A program made the translations under genes and the position numbers. Shown piece after piece: positions 22,789 to 35,395 of a stretch of DNA of 64,000 nucleotides. Under the pieces are notes generated by a model. That model ran no database searches and was not told the origin of the DNA. It saw only the letters and a program-made list of their open reading frames with translations. The stretch spans positions 70,574,224 through 70,638,223 of the forward strand of contig CM059971.1 in NCBI GenBank assembly GCA_030490835.1, read 5' to 3'. Every line of letters starts with the position of its first letter. Position 1 is the first letter of the stretch. The stretch comes from Annona cherimola (lineage: Eukaryota; Streptophyta; Magnoliopsida; Magnoliales; Annonaceae).

Positions 22789-25700
22789 TCTAGCTGTGAT
22801 ATGGATGCTTGATTTGTGAAAGTTCGATTATCTTCTCCAGAGGTCTTTTGGATGCTTGAATTTGTTATACTTCGAATTCAGAGGTCTTCGCAATTGTGGT
22901 TGGGGCGCTTCAACATTTGTATTTTCATTGAATCCTAAAATCTGAAAAGATCAACTTTTTGTTATGCTATCCATGCTTATATTCTATAAATTCCAGATCT
23001 TGCACCTTGAATTTATCTCTGGCAACAATATAGATCGTGCGTGAACTCTTCTTTGGCTGTCCGACTACGTTTTTCAGTCATTAGGGACTGTTTAAGCTGA
23101 TAGAGATAGATTGCTGTGGCACATGGTATGGATTGTCAGTATCGCAAGCCGTTTTATGACCAATCGGAGTGAGCTTGTACGAAATCTGGTTACGCTGGCA
23201 GCCGTTCCTATCTATTCTATAGCTGTAACATGTTTTTGGCCTGTCCACACCTCCATGCATCTTCCTATCTTTTCGACATAGCATGAAAATATCGTTCGTT
23301 GATGCACAAGATATTGATTGTTGAAGAATTTCTAGTCTTATAATGCCTTATTTTTCCTTCTGTTTGATTGATTTTTGCTGGTATATGTGTGACGGAGTCA
23401 TCCATAATTGAAGCAAGGCACTGCATATAGATAGTTCATAGAGAGAAAATTATTGGAATGTCACTTAGAAAGCACCCAATTGCTGCAAATTAAAGGATCA
23501 ATTGTTTTCATAAAAAAAAAAAGGATCAATTGTTAAAAAATTTCATACCAGTTTAGGGACAGATCATGACAATGGCTGCATTTGTTTGGAGAAGTTTTTC
23601 TTTTTCCACCACCTAAACTTGGCCTAGCTGCCTGGGGCCTAAATTTAACAAAAAGCATCTGCCAATACATTCCAGGGAGGTGGTGATCCTTGCAGCAGTC
23701 CCGTATGCAGTTTACAGCAATCAAATTCTGTGAAATTTGTCTTTCAGAGCTAAATCCACTCTTGTCTTTAGCTGCATGGAAAGGGAAAGTTCTAAATTTT
23801 CTTTAAATTTTTTTCTATTGGTATCATTGGTATGATTGATGAAGGTTGAACATCAAGCCAACTTTACACTTGTACCCATATATGGTTGACTTGAGATTCA
23901 GTCATTATCATAGTGTAGGATTGATGATAGTAATTATCTTTACATGACCCAAGGGCTAACCTGAGTCATGCAGGCCTTTAATGCTTCAAATGCTGCATGT
24001 AGGAGATATTTTAAGCAGTGCATAACATCCAAGGACTTTTTGGAATCTAAAGCATGCTTCATAGTGCATATCACTTCATAATTACCTGAGATCAGTTATC
24101 TGAGCCATAGATTATGTGTATTCATTTCCATTATGCATGCTAGAATTCAGTGCAAAATCATTTTTTTAATAACTTAAATGAAATATCTCTGGCCACTCAT
24201 TTTTTATGATTTGTTGCGACCTTCCATCTGCCGTAATCTTCTTTCTATTTCAGCACTCAGCATACCTTTCATTTGATTCAGCCGGATGTTTTTACTCTTT
24301 TGTTCTTTTATTGTTGGAGAACTTGAATTATCTTCCTGCCATGAATCTCTAATGAAAACTTTTCAAATTTTCATAACAGGTCTTTGAGAAATCTGCAATT
24401 GCAAGGTAGGAATAGTTGACAGAAGTTACAAATTTCAGTATCAGAATAGATATTGAACACCTTAATTGACTTTATCCTGTTATTTATAATTAGACTATCA
24501 AATTTGACTTTATTTTCAGAACACTTAAGCAAGAACAAGAACATACTCCTGAAGTACATTGCTCCAGAGAAAGGAGTCGAGCAGCCTGGAAAATTATCGA
24601 GGAGGTATCAATGATGTACATTTGAAATTTAATGTGCCTCATTAAAAATAGTCCATTTGCAATTATTTATTGATTTTTTAATTTTATTATATATATATAT
24701 ATTCTTATTATATATATTCTGAAGTCGTTAGAAGTTGTTGCAGTATCTGATGCCATTTGTGGAGCAAGAGAATTACGAAATCTCAAGAAAGTGTAGACTT
24801 CATGCTGACAACGACATGTTCAGAGAGCAGGAGCAGCACAAGATTCACGTTGATATAAATGAGTGGCGTTGTGGGTTCTGCAAGAAAAGCTTTCGTGCAG
24901 AGAAGTTTCTTGATCAACATTTTGACAATAGGCACTACAATCTGCTGAATGATGTATGTCCACCCTTATTTGTTGCAATTATTTCTTCTATGTTGTTAGC
25001 ATTTCTGGAACCCCCACAGGTTCTTTTGGTGGGGGGATATTGGATTTCTAATTTTAGTTTTTTCCTCCCCTTTTCCTTGAAATTGTTAGAATTGATGCTG
25101 CTATGACCATGGTTGAACGTTGTTAGTAGGGCTATTGTGGCTGTTACATTGGTAACCATCCATGCAATCCCTAGAAATGAAATTTTTTATAATTTGTTTA
25201 CTGTTGATGATTCCTTAATATTAATATGTTTCCCAAATTCCAAGATCCTGTGGGTCCACAAATATGCTTCAAGTTCAAATTCTCTAGAGCCAATGACCTA
25301 CAAAGGGAAGGTTCTCAGTCGGCAGAAAAGATGTATCTGGGAATAAATTTTATGCCATTTCACTATGGCTTGATAATCAATTGTGGATGTTAGATATTGG
25401 AAAACCAAATACAATGTATTTCAGGATCACTAATGGGAATCTGATCATCTACTTAAGCTACATTTTCTTATTAGTATGCAGGAAGTGTGGCATCTACCTT
25501 CAGATTTGAAGCTTGTGTTACTCAGTCTTGTATTTGATATCATTAATTTCACTAGGGGCATTTCTCCATCTTCCATCAATGGGTGAAAATATATATTTTT
25601 TTGAGGCCTACCCATGATATGCTTGCTAGAATGGCAGTATGTAAAATTTATCTGTGCCTTATGAGAGCATTGACTCCCATGCAGGTTCTGTACCACACTC

Positions 25701-28700
25701 TTCGTAGTTTCAATCTAAAGGTTGTTATGTTGTGCACCATCTAAAAACATGAAATAAGAAATGTTTCTTGGGGCATCAAAATTGAGGATTTGAAAGTGTT
25801 CCCAGCTTTTTAAACATCAGATTTTTGTTGTGGACTCCCACATAGGTGATGCATTATCTTTCTCATCATTATTGAATCCTTATTCTCAACTACTTGGGGT
25901 TAATTGCATTAGTACTACTATTATGCAATTTGAATTTATCATGGATCATTTATCAAGTCAAATCACCATCTCTCGGATTTTTATTTGCCATTTATAATAT
26001 GCCTTTTTGGGCTATTCATTCCTGTTTAGGGCTTCCAACTTAAATGAACTCGAACTTTTGAACTGTCAGATTTCTTGGGCACTCTTCCATGTCTTGCAAA
26101 CTCATCATGACTTCTCTCTTGTTTTCTGTAAATTTCAGTTGTAAAATTCTTACCTGGATTGAGAAAATGCCTAACCATAATTGTTAAAGGTGCACACCTA
26201 AGCTCAAGGCTCACTCAGGCATACAGCTTATGCGTTGAGGTGTTCCTGTTCAAACTTGCTCAAAAATGTAAAAACTTTCAACATTCAAAATAGAGTTTTG
26301 ACTTTCTCATTTTCACCTATCTTTTTCGACTTATCCAAAGTTGAGGCATTCCATCCTCTCCACTAATGTCTACTTTTATAATTATAATTGCTATGTGGTC
26401 ATTACATTTCTAATGTATATTTTTAAAGTTTTGGTGTTTCTTTTTGTTATCCTTTGAGTTTAGACTTAAAAGAACATTGATCCATTAAACTTAAATGTTA
26501 AATGTTGGATTAATGAAATTTGAGGTTTGCTTTTATTCTTAGTGGTTATGACTTACAATTGTATTTAGCGTTAATTTTGTTTTATCCTTTTAATTAAATT
26601 AATTCAATCTTGCATAATGCATGTGTTGCTTTATTTGAGAAAACTGCATGGCCCTTGCCTGCACTCATAGGTGCAGGCTGCAAGAGCCTTGTGCACCTTA
26701 TTGTACATTATTATTTCACCTTCCGCCTTAGACAACTACATTTCCAATTCAGTAAACTTTGTTGCTCTTGATTATTCTGGGATTAAAAAAATAAAATGCT
26801 ATTATTGTTGGCAGTTTACCCAGGGGTCTATGCTTAATCTCTAGTGGGTTATCTTATTCCGTCATTATGGATCCACACTTGGAATATCTCTTAGTTCCAA
26901 CCTCTGAGATGCTCTTACATATTCAGACAAAAGTGACCTGCGACTTTTTTACTCTGTAACATTCTAAATGTTGGAGAATCATGATATTTATTTCCATAGA
27001 TGAGCGGTTAGTCCCGAGATTTTAATTCGTGCAAACCTTTTACTTTGCCAGAGTCAAGGCCATTGTTTGGCAGATTTGTGTGGGGCATTGCACTGTGACT
27101 CAGTCATGGAATCTAAGTTGCCGAAGAGTAAATGCAATCCAGCAGCTGCTGCAAGGAATCGTCATGTTTGTGAGGTCATCTTTTTTTAATCTTTATCTCT
27201 ACACTAAACAGTCAGGAATGTTTTATTCACCTAATTATTCCTTTTGAATGCAGAGTCTTGCTGATAGTTGCTTTCCAGTAAACAAAGGAATTTCATCAAG
27301 CCGACTCCATGGTATAATTGTCTTTCCATCTGTAGCACTTTGTGTTCTTTGTAGAGTAGTCAAGGGATTTTAATGAAAGCTGGAAGACGGTGTAGAAATA
27401 AATAAAGAGAATTACTGGAATATATTGAGTACGTCTGTCCATTCCATCTCTAGGAAGTCTATTTACTGGTATTTGATGGGCTAATGAGAAACTGCTTAAC
27501 AACCGAATTTCAAGCAATGCTAAAACTTCCAAGTCCTAAGGTTTCATTCGGCTGCACATCTCAAGGGCCGCAACTGCTGTTTCACTGCTATATATATATA
27601 TATGGTCTCGCTTCTGTGTAACCAGGTTACATAAAAGCGGACTCATGTTACCTCTTCAAAATCTAAGATTTTGATCCTTAATGGAAAATCCAATCCATTC
27701 ATTGTATTTAATATCATTTGTTTATCTAGTAGACCAAGTTTCATCTCAATCAAGTGTGTTTATGGGCCATATTTGTTCAAATATATATATTCATGTGTAA
27801 ATTATGAAAAATGCTTAGATTTATTTACACATATATGAAAATGTAATAATATTTTATAGAATCTTTTATTCACATAAAAATGATATTTTGAATGGTTTAG
27901 ATGTCAAAAATACTACTTTAAAATTGATGTTTTAGTATTTTCCATAATTTACACATGAATATATACATTTTCTAACAAATGCGGCCCATAAACATACTTG
28001 ATTGGGATAAAACTTGGTCTCCTAAATAAACAAATGATGTAACCCCTTCAAAATTTAAGATTTTGATCTTTGATGGAAAGTTCAATTCATTCATTGTATT
28101 TAACGCCATTTGTTTATCGAGGAGACCAAGTTTCATCCCAATCAAGTATGTTTATGGGCCGCATTTGTTCAAAAATATATATTTATGTGTAAATTATGAA
28201 AAATTCTTAGATTTGTTTACACATGTATTAGAATGTGATAATACTTTACAAAATTCATGTATAAATGATATTTTGGATGGTTTTAGATGTCGAAAATATT
28301 ACTTTAAAATTGATATTTTAGTAATTTTTCATAATGTACACATGAATATATACATTTTCTAACAAATGCGTCCCATAAACATACTTGATTAGGATGAAAC
28401 TTAATCCCCTAGATAAACAAATGATATTAAATACAATGAATGGATTAAATTTTCCATCAAAGATCAAAATTTTAGATTTTGAAAGAGTTACATGGGTGCG
28501 CTTCCATATAATCTGGTTACATAGAAGTGGAGCCCATATATATGAGAAATATTCAAGTGCAGCTTCACTGCACCACAATTACGGTGTAGTTACCTCAAAA
28601 TGGGCCTCACGTAATCATAAAATTATAATCTACTCCATCCATTGTACTTAGAATTATGTATTCTATTACCATAATAATTTTCATCCCAATTGGATGTGTG

Positions 28701-31700
28701 TATGGACCCCATCTAAAAATGTTAAAAATTCAATGGAATAAAATAGTTTGATGTAAATAAAAACTTTAAAGTTTTTTTTCAACATGTAAATCATTTGCTA
28801 TAAAATTTATATATTGATAGATGATTGTATAAAGTATCAATACATTTAAGTACATGTAGAGCCCATTTTGGGCCAAATGCACCATTAATTATGATGCAGC
28901 TTCACTGCCCAGGAAAAGTTATATATATATATAGAGAGAGAGAGAGAGGGTTGTTCCGGTGCAGTGACGCTGCACCGGAACAGCGGTGCAGTGGCCCCAA
29001 AATGGGGCCCACATGATCATGAAATCATGATCTACTCCACCCATTGTATTTAGAATAATGTATTCTATTACCATACCAATTTTCATCCCAATCAGACACG
29101 TATATGGGCCCCATCTGAAAATGGTACAAATCCAACGTAATAAAATGGGTGGAGTACCTGATTGGAATGAAAATTGGTATGGTAATAGAATACATTATTC
29201 TAAATACAATGGGTGGAGTAGATCATGATTTCATGATCATGTGGGCCCCATTTTGGGGCCACTGCACCGCTGTTCTGGTGCAGCGTCACTGCACCGGAAC
29301 AGCTCTCATATATATATATATATATATGAGTCTAGCTTCTATACGTGTGGATGTACTAATTCACTTCGGTACTCTCGTCTAGTTTAGGCCCTATTTTGAT
29401 AATTTTATTAAATCCAATTCATCTATTGTATTTAACACTATTCATTTTATTTAGATACCAAGAATTATCTCAATTCATAACTTCCATCATTTTCAAAATT
29501 AATAATCACTTAAGAGTGACTTTCAATCCATTAAAAATGATTTGTTTATTATAAAGACTCATGAGATCTCAATTTAATATCTAAAACATTTACAATATTC
29601 ATCCTACTTAGATTAATGATTATATAGAATTTTATAATATTCTAAAACTTCGATATATGGATTCAAGTGATTTTCTAAATTTGTATACAATTTTTTTCAT
29701 TTTTAGAAGATGTGACATACACATACTCCATTTGATTTGATTTTGCTATCTAAATAAAATGAATAGTGTCAAAATACAATGAATGAATTAGATTTAACAA
29801 AATCATCAAAATAGAGTCCAATCTAGACAGGAGTACCGAAGCGAATTGTTACATCTGAATATATAGAAATTGGACTCTATCTCTCTCCCTCTCTCACAGA
29901 GGGGTGATTCTTTTAGGCCGGTCTAAGTTAGGCCTTACTTAAGCTGGCCCAAAAAACATATTTTTTTTAAATTTTTTTCATGGACATATAGAGTTTGGTG
30001 TATTTAACCTATAAACCAAAATTTACCATTTTTGGATGATTTTAAGTATTTTTTAATTTTTAGACACAATGACATTTTCATAAATTTCTGAAAAAAACCA
30101 AAAAAAAAATATATTTGTGGGGAGGTCCCATAGCCGGCTGCATGGGATCACCCCTCATATATATATAATATATATAGGAAAATGATTCAGTGCATGCGAC
30201 TGCACCATGCAATCCATGCGCTGTGGGCCCCACTCGATCATAAATGGAAAATCTACTCCATTCATTGTATTTAGAATTGTTCACTTTATTATCAATCCAA
30301 TTTTCATTCAAATCCGACATGCGTATAGTCCTTATCTTAAAATGTTGCAAAATCAATGTGATAACATAGTGTAATGTAAATATCAAGTTTAAAGTAATAT
30401 TGTCAACATCTAAACCATCTAAATTATGATTTTTATATGGATAAATGATTGTATAAAGTTTTATTGCATTCTAATATGTGTGAAGCCCATTTTACAACGG
30501 ACTGCACCGTAATTACGGTTCAATCCGTCTGCACATGAATGGTTCTCATTATATATATTTGTATATATATGTATGTAAAAAGGTGTTTGTATGCTCTAGT
30601 TCTTGGCATGGATTTCAAGACTTTTTTAGCCTTCAAAGAGATTAGGGGGTAGAAGCTTATAATAACTATTTACCCTAAAGCTCTAGTCCACTAGCCAAAC
30701 ACCCAATGCTCCCAAACAAAGCCCAAATCTGTTTATCCTGTTGTCTGTTATTTGAAGTTTTTACCAATGCAATTAGTTAGGAGAATGCTCATGAGGACAA
30801 TGCTGCTGACGATGAACTATTTGATGCTATCAACAGAGTTCTTCCTACGCCAATTCTGTGATGCTCACACCTGCACTGGAAAACAGAAACCCTTTGCCAG
30901 GGGAGGGAAGGTAAGTTTGCTTCCACTTCTCACTAACATATATTTTGCTGATTTTGATCTCCTGCATTGCTATTTAGAGAGGCAGGCATTCCCTGCTTAA
31001 AGGGGTGATGAGTTGTGTGGAGGAATCAATAGGAGTATCTGTGTCTGAGATGCGTAGCAATCAATGCTAATGAGCTCCGTGCTGCTAATTTCTGCTTCCG
31101 AACATGGATCCAGTGTCCCCACAAGGAATGTCTGGCTCTAAGATGCTCTTCCTGTATGCCTATTCATTTGTGAATGAAGAGACTACTTGGTAATTGATAT
31201 ACATGTCATGGTGAACAAAAATTTAGTCATGAATATTAACCAGTTAGATTGCGGTCGTAGATTGATTGACATTTTAGGTTTTATAAAACAAACAGCTATG
31301 GACGCTGCTGCTTACTTTGATTGTCACTCCCCATTTATTTTCTTTTAATCCTCATCGATGTCATTTTGAATCTTCCTTTTCCTGTTTTGGCCTTCAATCT
31401 GAATCACTTCCCTCTTAGCTGTATGGAGACATGTTGGGTGGGAATTGTTGGTGAAGTTCATAACAAATTTGTACAGCAATAAAAGTACTGAAGAAATCCA
31501 TGTATAGAAATTGATCCAGTGTAGCTGGACTGCACAGCATAGTCCGCTGTAAGTGGGCCGATTCAATCATAAAATCACAATTTATTCCACCAATTGTATT
31601 TTAAATTATTTATTTTAGCTGTATGCTAATTTTCATCCAAATTGGATGTGTATTGGCCTTATCTGAAAATGATATAAAATCAACATAATAAAATAGTTTG

Positions 31701-32734
31701 ATTCAAATAACAAATTTAAAGTTGTATTTTCAACATCTAAACCATCTAAAACATAATTCTTTTGTGGATAAATGATTATATAAAGTATCAATACATTTAA
31801 ATATATATGAGCCCCATTTTGCAGTGGACCCAACCACACTAGATAAGAGCTGTGTGTGTGTGTGTGTTTGTATTTTTTTTTTTTTTCGAGTAAGAGCTAT
31901 ATGTGTATTTGTTTACATATTTAGGTGGTATAATACTGATGTATCACAATACACCATTCAAACTCAAGAATGAATTTTTTTCAAGCTCTTGAGAATAATG
32001 CAAAATGCAATTGAGATTGTACTAAAATTAGGACTTGTTTGTTTAGAAATTGTTTTGCAATTTTTGTTATTTTGAGAATGGGTTCCAATTCAATGCAGTC
32101 AATCCTGTGAATTAGTTCAACTGGAATCTTGAGTGGGTCGTAACTGCTTTTAAATATATATAATCATGCATAAGTTATAAAATCACAAAGTCCATTCATA
32201 GATGCATTAGATTGTTATAATAACTTATAGAATCATTCATCTACTAGGAAGAATGATTTAGATGATTTAGATGCCGAATTAACAGCTTTAGAATTGGTGT
32301 AAAAATCAAACAATTTTATTGAATTGATGGGGCATATGCTATGGTTTGATTTATATGAATTTGGTTTCTTAGTAAGACAAATACTTCTAAATACAATGGG
32401 TGGACTGGATTTCATATAATCATCAAATTGGCCCCAAATAAAGAGGTTCCATGAGTTCCAATTAATGCAATCTATTTCATTCTTGTTTGTCTGTGCAGAA
32501 GCAAAAAAATGTATTCTACATTGCCATTTCTGTATTGATCTTGATGCTGCTGCCTGTATTCTATCTTATTGTTTATCTATACCAAAGGTACATATTTTTC
32601 CTCTTTCAGTTTGTGCTTCCAACTTATTTTATCTTGTCGACTAATTTTTCTACATCCATTACAGAGAAATGAAAAGAGGTGTCCAAGACCTGAAGAGAAT
32701 TTCAAAAACTGGCCGCAAGACAAAGCCTTCTTAG
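22623..32734 (+). CDS. Membrane-anchored, cysteine-rich C2H2 zinc-finger-like protein
   Basis: The nine exons are 22623-22748, 24380-24405, 24520-24604, 24744-24953, 27052-27174, 27254-27311, 30837-30910, 32499-32587 and 32665-32734 (861 nt, 286 residues). Residues 5-29 form a strong leucine-rich signal peptide. One C2H2 motif (C122, C125, H138, H143; WRCGFCKKSF...HFDNRH) sits in a region with twelve cysteines before residue 235. Residues about 238-259 are a transmembrane helix, followed by a basic 25-residue tail. The predicted topology is type I, with the finger in the lumen or outside the cell, so DNA binding is unlikely. Conserved-looking blocks include EFFLRQFCDAHTC. Plant genomes carry related uncharacterised C2H2-like proteins; I cannot name a function. 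Exon 2 is only 26 nt. Introns 6 and 7 are packed with inverted-repeat elements. Confidence 0.85.
22749..22790 (+). repeat. CT microsatellite at the start of intron 1
   Basis: About twenty CT units begin three bases after the exon 1 donor (GTCCTCTCTC). The donor is weak and relies on the GT alone. Confidence 0.85.
27604..28534. mobile_element. Inverted-repeat element with internal duplication in intron 6
   Basis: The left end (GGTCTCGCTTCTGTGTAACC) and reversed right end (GGCTCCACTTCTATGTAACC) are long imperfect inverted repeats. The block around 'TTTGTTTATCTAG(T)AGACCAAGTTTCATC' appears three times, showing that a second inverted unit (28040-28420) duplicated beside the first. A TA microsatellite flanks the left end and a short ATATATAT the right, hinting at insertion into (TA)n. 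No coding capacity. A half copy lies at 34918-35145. Confidence 0.65.
28544..28920. mobile_element. Inverted-repeat MITE ('GCAGCTTCACTGC' family) in intron 6
   Basis: The ends share GTGCAGCTTCACTGCA and its inverse, GCAGTGAAGCTGCA. They are followed inward by AAAATGGGCCTCAC and TGGGCTC-type blocks and by 'CCATTGTA(C/T)TTAGAAT'. TA repeats occur on both sides. Related copies are at 28944-29307, 30177-30547 and 31510-31852. Confidence 0.65.
28944..29307. mobile_element. Near-perfect hairpin derived from the same MITE family
   Basis: Arms of about 145 bp (28951-29096 and 29159-29303) are complementary with roughly one mismatch, around a 60-base loop. Each arm contains CCGGTGCAGTGACGCTGCAC and CCACCCATTGTATTTAG. 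The loop keeps the family's normal interior (TATGGGCCCCATCTGAAAATG), so the right arm looks like an inverted copy of the left. (TA)n/(GA)n flank it on the left and (TA)n on the right. Confidence 0.8.
29328..29877. mobile_element. Inverted-repeat element in intron 6
   Basis: The ends are GAGTCTAGCTTCTATACGTG on the left and, reversed, GAGTCCAATTTCTATATATT on the right. They are followed by matching AATTCACTTCGGTACTC/AATTCGCTTCGGTACTC and by CTATTTTGAT blocks and 'ATTGTATTT' arms. A (TA)n tract lies immediately to the left. Non-coding. Confidence 0.65.
29899..30156. mobile_element. Foldback MITE in intron 6 related to family F
   Basis: Terminal repeats GAGGGGTGATTC and GGATCACCCCTC face each other. 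The left arm (CATGGACATATAGAG, ATTTACCATTTTTGGATGATTTTAAG) matches family F arms loosely. The right arm is shortened. Confidence 0.55.
30177..30547. mobile_element. Inverted-repeat MITE in intron 6
   Basis: The left end is GGAAAATGATTCAGTGCATG and the reversed right end GAGAACCATTCATGTGCAGA. The interior shares CTACTCCATTCATTGTATTTAG and AACATCTAAACCATCTAAA with the copies at 28544 and 31510. TA repeats sit on both sides. Confidence 0.65.
31510..31852. mobile_element. Inverted-repeat MITE in intron 7
   Basis: The interior matches the 28544 and 30177 copies (CAATTGTATTTTAAATTATTTA, TTTTCAACATCTAAACCATC, TATAAAGTATCAATACATTT). The ends (CCAGTGTAGCTGGACTGCAC and GTGGACCCAACCACACTAG) are diverged. 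Confidence 0.55.
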
Positions 32735-34917
32735 GTAAACCATCCCCCACCCACCCATCAACAGCAATATGGTCTAGGAATTTGTCAAAGTAAGTTGATA
32801 CCAATGTTTGTTGCTTATTACCTCAGGATACGTTGATAAATGGAATTTGTAGTATACATGTCAAACATATTAGGGAATCAGGCATATCAGAGATGCAGAT
32901 AGTATAGTGGTATATAAGGTCTTATGTATTGTTAAGTGCCCACGCTAAGTTTCGTAATGCACACAACATTCTTCACCATGAGCACCACTGCTTTTGCAAC
33001 CACAAATTGAAATCGTGCAGATATGACAACCAGATGGGCCACCTCAAAGCAATAATCAAGACGCACATGCCTGTCTATAAATCCTTTTAAAGTTGTTGCG
33101 TCCATACCAATCAAAAAAAAAAAAGTTGTTGCGTCCGCTCCATACGAGCCATTCAATCCATTCATTTGAAGTTGATTGCAATGACAGGACACAGGAAATA
33201 CGCTATTTAGGTACCTTTCCGTAAATCCTTTTAAGTTATTTATTGCATCCATGCTGCAGATGAGGTTTTTTTTTTTTTTTTTTTGATGGAAATGCTGCAG
33301 ATGAGGTTAAATACATTCATTTAAAGTCGTCTGAAATGAGAAGATAAGCACCTGCCTATAAATCTTTTTAAAGTTAATTATTTAATCCATGCTACATATG
33401 AGCCATTGAATCAATTCACTTGACAGAAATGGGAGAATACAGCAGAGGCTATTCATGTTACCTACATTTACAGCAGAGCTGAATTGAAAGGCTTCAGGCA
33501 TATGATTTTACACTTTTGTATGGCGTGACTGACTTTGAGTTTTGGATTCTGAGGATTCATGATGCAATTCGGGGACCATATTTATCAACATGCTATGAGA
33601 TTGATTTTCAATGATTGATAGCCAGTCAGCGTGAGTAATGCTGTGCAGTACTGTTTTACCTCTTGCTGTACTGGATTTTGCAGATCACCTACCTTTTCAC
33701 CCTGGCCATAGTTCCATTTTCGGTGTTCATATGCAGGGTTGCTACATTTTCAATTTGTTTCCATCATTCTGAATAAACTGCTTGTGCCCCATCTGGCTAG
33801 TATGATTATTTTTTTGCCAAGGGAAAGTTGGATGGTGGCACTTACAATTTCAGTAATCTGGTCCATCCAGGCGAAGGAGCAAGGCTTACTCAAACTATCA
33901 ATTTGCACGTCTTTTAAGAACTTAATTTCATCAACTTACCTAGTTGAGTATGTCTTCAATTTGTATGAAATTTTTTATCAACTTATGTAATTATTATCCA
34001 ATAAGAGGAAGTAATCGCACTAATTTGTTCCTTAAACCTGCCAATTTAAGTATGGGTGTTCAGTGACCAGCTGTTTGTGTTTCAAGTTTTCATCCATTAT
34101 AATATCCATGCGAGTGAACCGAAAGATCAACTTATCAGCCATACTATTATTTTTTATTTATTTATTTTTTTGAAATGGTCAGCCATATTATAATTGGCAG
34201 CGATATTTGTGAATCCAGTCATTTCAAATGATTGGCTAATATGAGATGGTTGATGCTGATATTGGTTTTGGTTAATTTTGTTCTAGAGTAGGTCTTGTTC
34301 CTATCGGCGTTTAAAGATGTTGGTGAAGAAGTGTATACTTGGGGATGAGTGGAAATTGGGGGACTTCCTCCGATAGAATCTCAACTCAAAGATTCTTGAC
34401 TAGATTGAAGCCTGATCCAAAGTTCATTGATACACTGTTCCCATTATCTTGAATGCCCATGCCCAAGGTACCTCAGAGTCTATTCTGATGGATACTTGTT
34501 TGTGCCGCTTGGAAAAGAGCAGCCACAGATGCATCAATCGAAGGTAAGGTTTCATTTTTCATTTTGGTGTTTAGCTATTAGGCGTATGCGCCCTTCTCAA
34601 ATGACCAAAATGCTTTTTGAAGCTTCTCATTTTTTAGCAATGTACCATACTCAAAAAGTTCAAAGGAATCGTAAATGGGAATTGTATCCACTTCCCTTTC
34701 TCCGCTCTCTTCTTCATACACTTGCAACCAGCTGCATATGATTAGAATACCAGCAACTGACCTATGGCGAAACAATCATTACAAATAGCAGTAGCATGCC
34801 CTTGACTCCAAATATTCCCCATTGAATCGTCAAAAAATGGAAGGTCAATCTTTCTGAAAGATGAAAATTTTACCCTCTGCATCTTTTGGGACTTGTATAG
34901 CTCTCTTGAGGTATATA
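32735..34917. other. 3' flank of the membrane C2H2 gene
   Basis: The 3' UTR probably occupies the first few hundred bases; the stop codon is directly followed by GTAAAC, a possible donor. At 33060-33420 a diverged local repeat recurs (CTATAAATC(C/T)TTTTAAAGTT, ATG(A)GCCATTCAATCC/ATGAGCCATTGAATCA). Frames near 34430-34740 show no domain. No further gene recognised. Confidence 0.4.
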
Positions 34918-35145
34918 GAAGATCAATGTTTGATTAGTAATTCACTTTATTCGTTATATCTAATATCATTAGTTTAGTTAGGAGATTAAGTTTCATCCAA
35001 ATCAAATGTGTACATGGTCCACATTTGCTAGAAAATTCGTATTCATGTTTAGATTATGAAAAATTCTTAGGTCTATTTACATATATATTAGAACGTAATA
35101 ATATAATCATTTATCTATATAGTAACAATATTTTCATATAATTTG
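34918..35145. repeat. Half copy of the 27604-type inverted-repeat element
   Basis: The text from TTCACTTTATTCGTTATATCTAATATCATT through AATTATGAAAAATTCTTAGG-like blocks follows the same order as the arm at 27700-27830. The partner arm is absent. Confidence 0.5.
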
Positions 35146-35154
35146 GAGGAACAT

Positions 35155-35395
35155 AATCCTATGCCACCACGTGTATTGAACTTTTTTTTAATTTGTAAAT
35201 TTTTTTTCTATAAAACTGTTAAAATTACTAAAGTTGCTAGTGATTTTAAAAAATCTAAAAAAATATGTACAAATTTTCAAAAATGGTAAAAATTGATATA
35301 CATGTTAAATATATTTAGAGTAACAATGGTGTAAAAAAAATTTCAAAAAAAAATATTAAAAATGGGTATTTGCAAGTGCACAGGATCACATTCCT
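35155..35395. mobile_element. Foldback MITE (family F), left arm shortened
   Basis: It carries TATAAAACTGTTAA, AAAAATGGTAAAAATTGATA, TGTTAAATATATTTAGAGT and AAAAATGGGTATTTGC in family order. The ends ATAATCCTATGCCA and GATCCTGTGCAC (reversed) are roughly inverted. Confidence 0.6.

Noticed and set aside
22204..22793. Several overlapping frames of 85-138 codons around the start of the membrane C2H2 gene
   Set aside because: Only the frame from 22623 joins correctly to downstream exons. The rest run into the CT repeat or lack domains.
34427..34741. 104-codon frame downstream of the membrane C2H2 gene
   Set aside because: No domain, start context or splice partner, and part overlaps an opposing frame. 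Treated as chance.
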